From Maribacter algarum (ex Zhang et al. 2020) (GTDB taxonomy: Bacteria; Bacteroidota; Bacteroidia; Flavobacteriales; Flavobacteriaceae), in NCBI RefSeq assembly GCF_005885635.1, contig NZ_VATY01000001.1, forward strand, positions 1,426,001 through 1,490,000: a stretch of 64,000 bases of DNA. The letters are read 5' to 3'. The notes beneath the pieces were generated by a model. The model worked only from the letters and a program-made list of their open reading frames with translations. It had not been told where the DNA came from and ran no database searches. The position numbers and the translations under genes are program-made. Positions 37,818 to 46,458 of the stretch are shown piece by piece (position 1 is the stretch's first letter; the number at the start of each line of letters is the position of its first letter).

Positions 37818-40223
37818 ATGAAAGAATCCCACATTTTTCTTTTCATATTATTTTGTATTTCAACCAGTTCATTTTCACAGGAATTTAGGCTTGTTGGAAG
37901 CGTTCTTGACCAAGACAAGAACCCCATAGTTTTTGCCAATGTTCTCCTATTGAAAACTACGGATTCTACAATAGTGAACGGAACTTCCACTGACGACAAA
38001 GGAGCATTTATCTTCAATAGTATTGGCATGGGGGAATACTTGCTTAAAGCAAGTTATATTGAAAATGTTTCTAAATACAAGGCAGTTAATATTTCTTCTG
38101 ATTTTGATGCTGGAGCACTAATTATTAAAGAATCCCAGCAACTTGATGAAGTAGTGGTGACCTATGAAAAGCCAAGACTAGAACGAAAAGTAGATCGTTT
38201 GGTCTTTAATGTCGAAAAAACAGCACTTGCAGACGGTAATATTTGGGAGCTTCTGCAACAAACTCCTACGGTCAATGTGGTTAACGGTGTTATTACTATT
38301 AAGGGAAACCGGAATATTGGAATTCTAATTAATGGTAGAAAGATAAATATACCTGAATCAGATATCATCAATTTACTTTCAGGTTCTTCTGCCAGTAATG
38401 TTGAAGCTATAGAAGTCATTACTAACCCTCCTTTAAAATACAGCGCTGAAGGAGGAATGTTGATTGATATCAAAATGAAAAAGAACTTAGTTGCCGGTTA
38501 TAACGGAGCCATTTTCAACAATTTCATCCAAGGGGTCTTTGCAAAAAATACAACAGGAACCGACCACTTTTTTAAAGGAAAGAAAACAAGCTTTTCGGTG
38601 AATTATAGCTTTAGTAATGATAAGAGAATTTCAAGATATACTGATATCACAAATTTTTCTGAAAATGCCACTCCTGCCTCCATGTGGACTTCCAATCAAG
38701 ATTTGACCACTAGGCGAAAGCGGCACAATTTAAGTGCATTTTTTGATTACGATATCGATGACAAAAATGCACTAAGCCTGTCCACAATCAATGTTTTTAA
38801 CCCCAAATTGAATCAATTTTCTTTCAGTGAAACGTTAATTAACAATATGGGCGGGAGCTTGTTTTCAAGTTTTAATACAATCAACGACTCCGACCAGAAA
38901 CAAACGAACACATCTTTTTATGCAGATTGGGTACATAAACTGAAGAAGCAGGGCGCCGAAATATCTTTTGGGAGTCACTTCACTTACTATGATTCAAAAA
39001 AAGGGCAAGACTTAGATACCGATTTTTTTGATGATAACGGAAATCAAACCGGAGAGAATGATTTTATCACCCAGTCAAATCAAAAAATCAACTTGTATAA
39101 TATCGAAACGGATTATATAACTCCATTGGGAAAATCGACCCGCCTTAAAGCTGGTCTTCGCTATGCAGGCATCAATTCAGAAAGTACAATTTCGCAAGAG
39201 GGCTTTGATAGAAATCAACCTGGAATCAACCCAACGGAAGCAGGTGTTTTCACTTATGACGAATCCATTTATGCAGCGTATACCAGCTTTGATGGTAAAT
39301 GGGATTTATGGAGTTTAAAAACGGGGCTTCGAGCAGAATACACCGAAACAAAAGGGGAACTAGATACCGGAAATGGACCAAATGAAATCTCATATCTAGA
39401 GTTCTTCCCTTCAATTGCGGTGCAATATATCCCGAGTAAAAAACACCAATACCAGTTGTCATATTTTAGGAGAATCGAGAGGCCACGATACAATAGAATC
39501 AATCCCTTTCAGCAATTCATAAGCAATAATTCTGTAGCTGAAGGCAACCCTGATTTGTTGCCAGGCACGCGCAATTGGGTTTCTGCGGAATATACCCTTA
39601 ATCGTGACTATTCGATTGCCTTGTTTTATTTAAAATGGAATAACCCATATAGACAGCAGACCTTTCAAGATAATACGAATAACTTATTACGATTTATTAG
39701 TATGAATATTGAATCAAATTCGGGATACGGAATTGATTTGACCATAAATAAAGATATTTCAAAAGCTTGGGGATTTTATTTGTTTTTGTCCGCCTACAAC
39801 AACGAGGAGCGTTTCAGGGATTTAGATACTGGGCGAATCTTGAGTAATGAATTATGGAGTGGATTCATTCGCTTAAACAATGGTTTTACCTTTCTAAAGG
39901 ATAGGAGCTTAGTTACAGATTTGAATTTTGCTTACTATGCCCCGAGAGTAAGAGGCAATGCAAGAACAGACTCATATAATTATTTGGATTTCCGTTTAAG
40001 AAAGACGTTTTGGAATAAAAATGCCAGTGCTTCATTTGGTGTACAAGATATCTTTAATCAAGGCAATCGATTTACCTCACGTAATTACCTCAATCAAAAC
40101 AATTCTACGCTGCATCGCCAAGAGAATAGACTAGTGACTATTGGATTTCGCTATAAGTTTGGAAATACAAGAATACGAGGAAATAAAAAATCAAAGCGAG
40201 TTGAGGAACGAAGAAGAATTTAA
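37818..40223 (+). CDS. TonB-dependent-receptor-like outer-membrane beta-barrel protein
   Basis: This 801-residue protein (from the ATG at 37818; a TTG just upstream is not preferred) has a signal peptide ending SFSQ. A carboxypeptidase-regulatory-like beta domain follows (residues 20-105, DQDKNPIVFANVLLLKTTDST). A plug-like region precedes a large C-terminal barrel with typical aromatic-edged strands (QYQLSYFRRIERPRYNRINPF, LLPGTRNWVSAEYTLNRDYS). It matches the Bacteroidota outer-membrane beta-barrel group without a SusD partner. Ligand and TonB-dependence are not proven. Confidence 0.88.
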   Translation: MKESHIFLFILFCISTSSFSQEFRLVGSVLDQDKNPIVFANVLLLKTTDSTIVNGTSTDDKGAFIFNSIGMGEYLLKASYIENVSKYKAVNISSDFDAGALIIKESQQLDEVVVTYEKPRLERKVDRLVFNVEKTALADGNIWELLQQTPTVNVVNGVITIKGNRNIGILINGRKINIPESDIINLLSGSSASNVEAIEVITNPPLKYSAEGGMLIDIKMKKNLVAGYNGAIFNNFIQGVFAKNTTGTDHFFKGKKTSFSVNYSFSNDKRISRYTDITNFSENATPASMWTSNQDLTTRRKRHNLSAFFDYDIDDKNALSLSTINVFNPKLNQFSFSETLINNMGGSLFSSFNTINDSDQKQTNTSFYADWVHKLKKQGAEISFGSHFTYYDSKKGQDLDTDFFDDNGNQTGENDFITQSNQKINLYNIETDYITPLGKSTRLKAGLRYAGINSESTISQEGFDRNQPGINPTEAGVFTYDESIYAAYTSFDGKWDLWSLKTGLRAEYTETKGELDTGNGPNEISYLEFFPSIAVQYIPSKKHQYQLSYFRRIERPRYNRINPFQQFISNNSVAEGNPDLLPGTRNWVSAEYTLNRDYSIALFYLKWNNPYRQQTFQDNTNNLLRFISMNIESNSGYGIDLTINKDISKAWGFYLFLSAYNNEERFRDLDTGRILSNELWSGFIRLNNGFTFLKDRSLVTDLNFAYYAPRVRGNARTDSYNYLDFRLRKTFWNKNASASFGVQDIFNQGNRFTSRNYLNQNNSTLHRQENRLVTIGFRYKFGNTRIRGNKKSKRVEERRRI

Positions 40224-40239
40224 TTTATGAACCTTATCT

Positions 40240-40456
40240 CTAAGGAACCAGCGGCGAAATACCACAAATTCCTAGTCCTACTAACAAATAAACACGGGCA
40301 ATAATAAAAAGTATTTTGGCTGTTTTGGGCTTTTTCTTGCGTAAAATAAGTCCTATAACTGAAAGGATGATTCAGGTGAAAAAATCAGAAAATCACCAAT
40401 AGGGCGATATACAAATTGCCCATATCGTTTCCTTGATTTAGTAAAAAGAGTCTCAT
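40240..40456 (-). pseudogene. Decayed third copy of the small membrane-protein family
   Basis: The ATG at 40456 reads MRLFLLNQGNDMGNLYIALL then VIF and stops. Shifting one frame gives a stop interrupting IILSVIGLILRKKKPKTAK, which continues ILFIIARVYLLVGLGICGI and ends at the TAG 40240-40242. This is clearly related to the intact gene at 40459-40665 (LIIGLVIRKKNSKAAK, IIAGVYLLVSLGICG). One frameshift and one internal stop disable it. It is the last member of a tandem set after the radical SAM gene. Confidence 0.75.
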
Positions 40457-40458
40457 TT

Positions 40459-40665
40459 TCAGCTAATTAAACTTCCACAAATACCTAAACTTACCAAAAG
40501 ATAAACGCCAGCTATGATGTAAAAGACTTTGGCAGCTTTTGAATTCTTTTTTCTAATTACTAAACCTATGATAAGAAACAAGAGTGCAGGGCCAAACATT
40601 ACCAATACAATCAGAACTACGATTCCATCTAAATTACCAACTTCTAAAGGAATTAATTTACCCAT
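40459..40665 (-). CDS. Small two-helix membrane protein, family member 1
   Basis: This 68-residue protein has two predicted transmembrane helices (about 18-38 and 48-66) separated by a basic RKKNSKAAK loop, and ends LGICGSLIS. It is paralogous to the next gene: both share an I/L-P-L-E start, a basic middle and an LG-[IL]-CG end. The ATG lies 20 bases after the stop of the 40686 gene in the minus direction. Function is unknown; the operon context suggests a membrane partner of the radical SAM or Lgt-like proteins. Confidence 0.7.
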   Translation of the reverse strand: MGKLIPLEVGNLDGIVVLIVLVMFGPALLFLIIGLVIRKKNSKAAKVFYIIAGVYLLVSLGICGSLIS

Positions 40666-40685
40666 AACATTAAGTCAATATTATA

Positions 40686-40886
40686 TTATCCCAATCCGCA
40701 CAGTCCTGCTCCGATTAAGGTACAGATTCCTGCAGCTATCAAAACTTTTTTAGCAGGCTTTTTTTGCTTTGCAATTGCTAAAATAATAGTTATTAGTAAT
40801 AAAACAGGAACCAACAATAGCACCATAAAGCCAGCGCCTTCCATATCGCTTATGTAGATTTCTAAAGGGAGCGCTGCTGTAATCAT
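40686..40886 (-). CDS. Small two-helix membrane protein, family member 2
   Basis: This 66-residue protein has an LPLE-type start, a hydrophobic helix (about 19-38), the basic KQKKPAKK turn, and a second helix (48-64) ending LGAGLCGLG. Its ATG overlaps the TGA stop of the radical SAM gene by four bases (ATGA), a classical coupling arrangement, so it is probably translated by the same ribosomes. Similar to the 68-residue neighbour; no known family. Confidence 0.72.
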   Translation of the reverse strand: MITAALPLEIYISDMEGAGFMVLLLVPVLLLITIILAIAKQKKPAKKVLIAAGICTLIGAGLCGLG

Positions 40887-42277
40887 AAGGCTTCTTCTTG
40901 CAATTCTTTTAACCGTTCAATCTTATCATCTCTGTAAAACAGATTCATGGTTTCAAAAGGAATGATTTTATAATCCTTATTTACAATATGTACACATGAT
41001 TTTTTTATGGCTCGCACATCAAAATTATGAGCGTCTATAAATTGCATGATGATGATTCGAAACAGATTATCATAACCCAATTCGGGAGCATCAATTTCTG
41101 GAAGACAACACATAATACTTTTCAAGTTCTCGGAGGCTTTTTCTACGGAATTTCCTGTACTGAAGAGCTCAATCATTTTGCCATGCAATTGCTCGTCTTG
41201 CTCGTAAATAATAGTGTTCTTTCCTTCGTTCAATAAGTCATCAGGATTGATATATCGTGTTAAAGGACTCACCTCACCTCCAAGTTTCAGGGCATAGGCC
41301 ATTACCAAAGCATCTGGATTACAAGGAACTGGAATCAAATCATCTGCTTCAAAAATAGGAGATTGTTCCAAGATGTTTCTGCGCACTTCGGTCAGCGTAA
41401 TTCGATTTTCGTCGACTTCGAAATTTTCTAAACGACCCGCGATTTGAGTGGGTTGAAAAGTTACACCGCGAATGCATTTTTGTTTGAGGGCAAAGTCAAT
41501 GGTGCTTCCCATTTCATGATCGTTCAATCCTTTTTGCAGGGTTACTACCAAAGTGGTTGAAAGATTGAGTTTGTTGAGGTTTTCGATAGCTTTTAGACGT
41601 GTATCGGCTAAATCTGCTCCGCGAAGGGTTTGTAAGACTTCGTTGTCTAAAGAGTCGAACTGTAAGTAAATTTCAAAGTCAGGGGCATAGGTCGCCAAAC
41701 GTTCTGCGAAAGCAAAATCGTTGGCGATTTTAATTCCATTGGTATTGACCATCAAATGCCGAATCGGCAAGGACTTGGCATAGTCCAAAATCTCAAAAAA
41801 CTGTGGATGAATCGACGGTTCCCCACCACTAATTTGTACCACATCGGGTTCGCCTTCGTTTTTGACAATAACATCCAACATCTTTTTAATTTCTTCGAGA
41901 GTGCGATGTCTTCCATAGGTTGGAGAGGAACCAGCATAGCAGGTTGGGCAAGTCAAATTACAGCGATCGGTAACTTCAACTACCGTTAAGCAAGAATGCT
42001 GCTCATGTTCAGGGCATAAACCACAATCATATGGACAGCCATAATCGGTTTTTGTATTAAATTTTTTGGGATATTCTGAAGCTTTATTATAATTGCGAAT
42101 GTTCTTGTAATATTCGATATCATCTGCAATAAGCACCTTACTTCTGCCATGCTCCTTGCAGTTTTTTAACATGTATACCTTGTCATTTTCGAAGATTATT
42201 TTGGCATCGACACGACGCAAACAATCGGGACAAAGACTTAAGGTAAAATCATAATAGGTGTAATTTCTTTCCGGCAT
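40883..42277 (-). CDS. Multi-cysteine radical SAM enzyme (tetraether synthase/MJ0619-like)
   Basis: This 464-residue protein has a TIM-barrel radical SAM core with the CX3CX2C cluster C106/C110/C113 in DRCNLTCPTCYAG and the GGEP motif at 151-154. The N-terminal 100 residues carry extra cysteines: CPDC (16, 19), C40-x2-H43 as KNCKEHG, and CPYDCGLC plus C96 (81, 85, 88, 96). The C-terminal part has PCNPDALV and a CC pair in SIMCCLPE. This layout (rubredoxin-like N-terminus, additional iron-sulfur cysteines) is that of the archaeal tetraether lipid synthase and MJ0619-type enzymes, which make C-C bonds at unactivated carbons or methylate. It overlaps the Lgt-like gene by 29 bases. The bacterial substrate is unknown. 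Confidence 0.8.
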   Translation of the reverse strand: MPERNYTYYDFTLSLCPDCLRRVDAKIIFENDKVYMLKNCKEHGRSKVLIADDIEYYKNIRNYNKASEYPKKFNTKTDYGCPYDCGLCPEHEQHSCLTVVEVTDRCNLTCPTCYAGSSPTYGRHRTLEEIKKMLDVIVKNEGEPDVVQISGGEPSIHPQFFEILDYAKSLPIRHLMVNTNGIKIANDFAFAERLATYAPDFEIYLQFDSLDNEVLQTLRGADLADTRLKAIENLNKLNLSTTLVVTLQKGLNDHEMGSTIDFALKQKCIRGVTFQPTQIAGRLENFEVDENRITLTEVRRNILEQSPIFEADDLIPVPCNPDALVMAYALKLGGEVSPLTRYINPDDLLNEGKNTIIYEQDEQLHGKMIELFSTGNSVEKASENLKSIMCCLPEIDAPELGYDNLFRIIIMQFIDAHNFDVRAIKKSCVHIVNKDYKIIPFETMNLFYRDDKIERLKELQEEAL

Positions 42278-43019
42278 ATAGAATTCCTTTTCGGAGGTTT
42301 TTGTTGTAGTACAACCAACAAATTAAGCATAATAGTTGAATGCTACTTAGACCGTGTATTAAAAAGGTATTGGGTTTTAAGAACTCTATAAAGAAGCGAA
42401 AGCCAAAATAGGAAATCATGAAAATTTTGAACAGCATTCCATTTTCAAATAGATTTGGTTGTCGCCGAAGTTGTTTTATGAATACGAAAAGAAAGAGTAA
42501 AAACACAATTTCATACAAAGCAATAGGATGTCTCAGAAAACCATCTCCCAAGTCCATTCCAAAAAAAGAATTGGTTTCAATGCCATAGGTAAATTCTTTG
42601 ATTCCGGCTAAGAAACATCCGATACGCCCGATAATAATTCCGAAGATAATAGGAAGGGTAAACAAATCTCCTGAAGACTTTTTTTCACTAATAAGTTTTT
42701 TGGCTAGTTCAACGCCCAATAATCCACCGAACAGTCCACCCATAATGGTTTTATTGTTTAAAATGGATAACCACCCTTGTTCGTAATGCAATACGGGATT
42801 CTCGAAAAAAGCGATTAGGCGAGAGAAAAATAACGCTCCGAAAATGGCGCCAATAATAATAGAGAGTCGATTGTTGGACGAAATTGAATCCGTGCTTTTC
42901 TTTCTAAGAATAACATAATATCGAAATGCCATAAAGAAGGCGAGATACTCAAGCACCAAATGCATATTGACTTTTATGTCAAATACGATGGGCTCGAATG
43001 GAAGTTCTATTCCTGCCAT
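42249..43019 (-). CDS. Prolipoprotein diacylglyceryl transferase (Lgt)-like membrane protein, divergent
   Basis: This 256-residue polytopic protein has about seven helices and Lgt-type landmarks: GGLFGGLLGVE, IGRIGCFLAG, LRHPIALYE, and SYFGFRFFIEFLKP. True Lgt enzymes usually have a His before the GGL and an Asn in GRxGNF; here these are Met (IMGGL) and Cys (GRIGC), so catalytic diacylglyceryl transfer may be altered. The conserved Arg of the RHPxxLYE and GFRFFIEF blocks are kept. The start overlaps the propeller gene by 13 bases, and the end overlaps the radical SAM gene by 29. It may be a lipid-handling enzyme working with that radical SAM. Confidence 0.75.
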   Translation of the reverse strand: MAGIELPFEPIVFDIKVNMHLVLEYLAFFMAFRYYVILRKKSTDSISSNNRLSIIIGAIFGALFFSRLIAFFENPVLHYEQGWLSILNNKTIMGGLFGGLLGVELAKKLISEKKSSGDLFTLPIIFGIIIGRIGCFLAGIKEFTYGIETNSFFGMDLGDGFLRHPIALYEIVFLLFLFVFIKQLRRQPNLFENGMLFKIFMISYFGFRFFIEFLKPNTFLIHGLSSIQLLCLICWLYYNKNLRKGILYAGKKLHLL

Positions 43020-44113
43020 TCAGCAATAAACAAATTCGTATCCCGTGTACCGCCATTATTTCTGTTGCTTGAAAAGGCTAAGTACTTTCCATTATTGGAA
43101 AAAACGGGGAAAGCATCAAAGGTTTCGCCGTGTGTAACACGTTCTAGATTCTTCCCATCAATATCAATGAAATAGAGGTTAAATGGAAATCCCTTTTCTG
43201 CTTCAAAATTACTTGAGAAAAGTATTTTTTCTCCTGAAGGATGAAAAAACGGACTCCAATTTGCATTGCCTAAAAAGGTTAATTGTTTCAAATCAGAACC
43301 ATCGGCACTGCAGATAAAAAGTTCCATTTCGGTAGGTTCCACGAGACCTTCAGCCAATAAGTCTTTGTACTTTTTGATGGCTTCAGGAGTTTTTGGTCGT
43401 GAGGCTCTAAAAATTAGTTTTGTCCCATCAGGAGAGAAAAAAGCCCCTCCGTCATACCCTAATTCATCCGTAATTTGTTTGACATCAGAACCATCTAAGT
43501 TCATGGTGAATAATTCCAAATCTCCACTTCTGTCCGAAGTAAAAACAATCTTATCACCTTTTGGAGAAACCGTTGCCTCGGCATCATACCCTTTTTCGTT
43601 GGTTAATTGAGCCGTGATATTTCCATCTAAATCCGCCACAAAAATGTCGAAGGAATCATAAACGGGCCAGACGTAATTTCCGTTTTTGCGTAAAGGCGCT
43701 TCAGGACATTCCTTATCGACCAAATGTGTTGAACCGTATACATAATGTTTGTTATCTGGTAGAAAATAAGCGCAAGTGGTTCGCCCGAACCCTGTGCTAA
43801 TCATGGGTGGTTTTGAGTCTTCAAAATTTTCTTCGATATTCATCAAGAACATTTGATCGCATTCCATGCCCCAAGCTTCGTTGTTCGATTGAAAAATCAT
43901 CTGCTTGTCATCCCAACTCCAGTAGGCTTCCGCATTATCTCCTCCAAAAGTGATTTGCCGAATGGACTTAAAATATTTCTCCTCCGGATAAATAAGTGTA
44001 TCGCTTCCTGCCATTAAAGAAGTTTCTTTTTCTGCTGTGGGCTCTGTTTTTTTTGGTTCAGATTTACAGCTTATAAAGGCAATTATTACGAGAGCTGCTA
44101 ACAATTTGTTCAT
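43007..44113 (-). CDS. WD40-like/TolB-type beta-propeller lipoprotein
   Basis: The 368-residue lipoprotein starts at the ATG 44113 (MNKLLAALVIIAFISC, lipobox ISC); a longer frame from 44164 is not preferred. The body has repeats of the PD40 type: AYWSWDDKQMIFQSNN, AEATVSPKGDKIVFTSDRSG, AFFSPDGTKLIFRASRP, NANWSPFFHPSGEKILFSSN and AFPVFSNNGKYLAFSSNRN. These form a TolB/DPP-IV-N-terminal-like propeller, usually a protein-binding surface. It overlaps the Lgt-like gene, making it the first gene of the four-to-six gene operon, and is divergent from the M28 peptidase. Confidence 0.85.
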   Translation of the reverse strand: MNKLLAALVIIAFISCKSEPKKTEPTAEKETSLMAGSDTLIYPEEKYFKSIRQITFGGDNAEAYWSWDDKQMIFQSNNEAWGMECDQMFLMNIEENFEDSKPPMISTGFGRTTCAYFLPDNKHYVYGSTHLVDKECPEAPLRKNGNYVWPVYDSFDIFVADLDGNITAQLTNEKGYDAEATVSPKGDKIVFTSDRSGDLELFTMNLDGSDVKQITDELGYDGGAFFSPDGTKLIFRASRPKTPEAIKKYKDLLAEGLVEPTEMELFICSADGSDLKQLTFLGNANWSPFFHPSGEKILFSSNFEAEKGFPFNLYFIDIDGKNLERVTHGETFDAFPVFSNNGKYLAFSSNRNNGGTRDTNLFIAEWQE

Positions 44114-44201
44114 AGGATGCGTAATTTTACTTGATAATCGAGAATTAAAATGCTCTGAGGCCAACCCCGAGCTTGCTTATGTAAAACTACGTCCAAAAAA
44201 G

Positions 44202-45422
44202 ATGAAAAATATTCTACCACTCCTTTTTTTATTGACAATACTTTCCTGTAAAACCGAAAAACCGAAAGCAGTTTCACTTAAAGAGGATGTGGCTATTCTG
44301 GCAAATGATAGTTTACGTGGTCGTGAAACGGGTAGTTACGGAGAACTTATGGCAGCTGGATATCTACAACAACGTATGGAAGATATTGGGCTTCAACCTA
44401 AAGGAAAGAAAGGCACTTATTTGCAAACCTTTACTTTCAAACCTAGAACGGACCCACATTCTGAAGTACAATTCGTTACCGGAGATAGTACCATTACAGG
44501 TACTAATGTTATCGGGTACATTGATAATCGAGCTGAAAAAACAGTTATCATTGGAGCGCATTACGACCACCTAGGTTTGGGTGGTGAAGGGTCTTTGTAT
44601 CGGGAGGGCGCAGCGATTCATAACGGCGCTGATGATAATGCAAGTGGCGTAAGTGTTATGCTGAAATTAGCCAAAAGATTACAAGATTCCCTAAACGGAA
44701 GCAACTACCTTTTTGTGGCTTTTTCTGGGGAAGAAATGGGGCTTCTTGGCAGTAATTATTTTACCAAAAACCCAACGATTGATTTGTCAAAAGCGAACTA
44801 CATGATCAATATGGATATGGTGGGAAGACTTCGAGAAGATAAAACCTTGTCCATAAGTGGAACGGGAACAACCCCCATCTGGCCACAGGTTTTAAACAGT
44901 ACGAATACAGGATTTAAATTGGTGTTGAATGAATCGGGAATCGGCCCTTCCGACCATACTTCCTTTTACTTGCAAAACATTCCTGTTTTACATCTTTTTA
45001 CAGGCCAACACGAGGATTATCATAAACCTACTGACGATTATGAAAAATTGAATTATGAAGGAATGGGAATGATTTCAAACTACATTTATGAAATCATAAA
45101 GGAGTTGGATGATGACCCGAAACTCACATTTAAAAAGACAAAAAACGAGAGTGAGGAAGTCCCTCGTTTTAAAGTGGCCTTAGGCGTTGTTCCTGATTAT
45201 CTGTTTGACGGAAAAGGAATGCGAATTGATGGAATAAGTGATGATAAGCCGGCGCAAAAGGCAGGCCTGAAAAAAGGCGATGTTGTTATTCAGCTAGGGG
45301 ATAGTCTGGTGACTGATATGATGAGCTATATGCGAGCGCTTTCGACTTTTGAAGAAGGAAACGTTACCAAAGTTATCATAGACCGTGAGGGCAAGAAGGT
45401 TGAGGTTGGGGTGAAGTTCTAA
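44202..45422 (+). CDS. M28 zinc peptidase lipoprotein with PDZ domain
   Basis: The 406-residue lipoprotein starts at ATG 44202 (lipobox LSC16). Zinc ligands are in the expected order: H120 in GAHYDHLG, D144/D145 in HNGADDNASG, the general-base pair E177-E178 in FSGEEMGLLG, D205 in NMDMVG, and a His in the HEDYHKPTDDY block. The C-terminal ~80 residues form a PDZ domain (GMRIDGISDDKPAQKAGLKKGDV). It hydrolyses peptides on the periplasmic or outer surface. It is divergent from the propeller lipoprotein by 88 bases. A promoter for the next gene lies inside its 3' end. Confidence 0.9.
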   Translation: MKNILPLLFLLTILSCKTEKPKAVSLKEDVAILANDSLRGRETGSYGELMAAGYLQQRMEDIGLQPKGKKGTYLQTFTFKPRTDPHSEVQFVTGDSTITGTNVIGYIDNRAEKTVIIGAHYDHLGLGGEGSLYREGAAIHNGADDNASGVSVMLKLAKRLQDSLNGSNYLFVAFSGEEMGLLGSNYFTKNPTIDLSKANYMINMDMVGRLREDKTLSISGTGTTPIWPQVLNSTNTGFKLVLNESGIGPSDHTSFYLQNIPVLHLFTGQHEDYHKPTDDYEKLNYEGMGMISNYIYEIIKELDDDPKLTFKKTKNESEEVPRFKVALGVVPDYLFDGKGMRIDGISDDKPAQKAGLKKGDVVIQLGDSLVTDMMSYMRALSTFEEGNVTKVIIDREGKKVEVGVKF

Positions 45423-45437
45423 AATTCCGTAAATTTG
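45406..45437 (+). promoter_or_regulatory. Promoter of dusB (TTG-N21-TAAATTTG)
   Basis: A TTG at 45406-45408 is separated by 21 bases from TAAATTTG at 45430-45437, the spacing and both boxes expected of Bacteroidota vegetative promoters. The -33 box lies inside the last codons of the M28 gene. The start codon of dusB at 45463 is about 21 bases beyond the expected transcription start. Confidence 0.55.
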
Positions 45438-45462
45438 CCGTCCCAAAAATGATTGGACAGAA

Positions 45463-46458
45463 ATGCCAAAGATAGGAGATATACAATTACCCGATTTTCC
45501 CTTGTTGCTTGCACCAATGGAAGATGTAAGCGACCCACCTTTTCGCGCTTTGTGCAAAGAACAAGGTGCAGATGTTGTTTATACGGAATTTATCTCTTCG
45601 GAAGGCTTGATTCGCGATGCCGCGAAAAGTGTCATGAAGTTGGATATTTATGAAAAAGAACGCCCAGTAGGCATTCAGATATTTGGAGCGAATTTAGATT
45701 CCATGTTACGATCTGTTGAGATTGTTGAAGCTTCAAAACCTGATATTATTGATATTAATTTTGGCTGTCCTGTAAAGAAAGTAGTGAGTAAAGGAGCCGG
45801 AGCAGGAATTTTGAAAGACATTGATTTAATGGTTTCGTTGACTAAAGCGATGGTCGAGCATACGAAACTTCCCGTAACCGTAAAGACTCGTTTGGGCTGG
45901 GATGAAAACTCCATCAAAATTGTTGAGGTAGCTGAACGTCTTCAAGATGTGGGTTGTAAATCAATTGCCATTCATGGGCGTACTCGCGCACAAATGTATA
46001 AAGGCAATGCCGATTGGAAGCCTATAGCTGCGGTTAAAAACAACCCTCGAATGCATATTCCAGTTTTTGGAAATGGTGATGTGGATAGTCCAGAAGCCGC
46101 TATGCGAATGCGAGATGAATACGGACTTGATGGTGCTATGATAGGTCGTGCAAGTATTGGTTATCCTTGGTTTTTTCGTGAGGTGAAACACTATTTTAAA
46201 ACAGGAACGCATCTAGCACCACCTAATATGATAGAGCGTGTTGAAGCAGCACGACGACACTTGCAAATGTCTATTGATTGGAAAGGTGAAAAATTGGGTG
46301 TTTTTGAAACCCGTAGACACTATACGAACTATTTTAAGGGAATTCCTAACTTCAAAGAGTACCGCATGAAAATGGTCACTAGTGATGAATCTGTCGATGT
46401 TTTTGAAGCTTTCGAAGAAGTGTTAGAAAAGTTTGGAGATCACCAATTCGTTCACTAA
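45463..46458 (+). CDS. dusB: tRNA-dihydrouridine synthase (DusB type)
   Basis: This 331-residue FMN-dependent enzyme has LLLAPMEDVSDPPFRALC at the N-terminus, the INFGCPVKKVVSKGAG active-site loop with the catalytic cysteine, VTVKTRLGW, IHGRTRAQMYKG, and GNGDVDSPEAA. It reduces uridines in tRNA D-loops. The final four bases overlap the convergent permease gene. The close upstream promoter suggests a separate transcript. Confidence 0.95.
   Translation: MPKIGDIQLPDFPLLLAPMEDVSDPPFRALCKEQGADVVYTEFISSEGLIRDAAKSVMKLDIYEKERPVGIQIFGANLDSMLRSVEIVEASKPDIIDINFGCPVKKVVSKGAGAGILKDIDLMVSLTKAMVEHTKLPVTVKTRLGWDENSIKIVEVAERLQDVGCKSIAIHGRTRAQMYKGNADWKPIAAVKNNPRMHIPVFGNGDVDSPEAAMRMRDEYGLDGAMIGRASIGYPWFFREVKHYFKTGTHLAPPNMIERVEAARRHLQMSIDWKGEKLGVFETRRHYTNYFKGIPNFKEYRMKMVTSDESVDVFEAFEEVLEKFGDHQFVH

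Noticed and set aside
44037-44201. N-terminal extension of the M28 frame
   Set aside because: It lies antisense to the lipoprotein gene and lacks signal features; the ATG at 44202 gives a clean lipobox.
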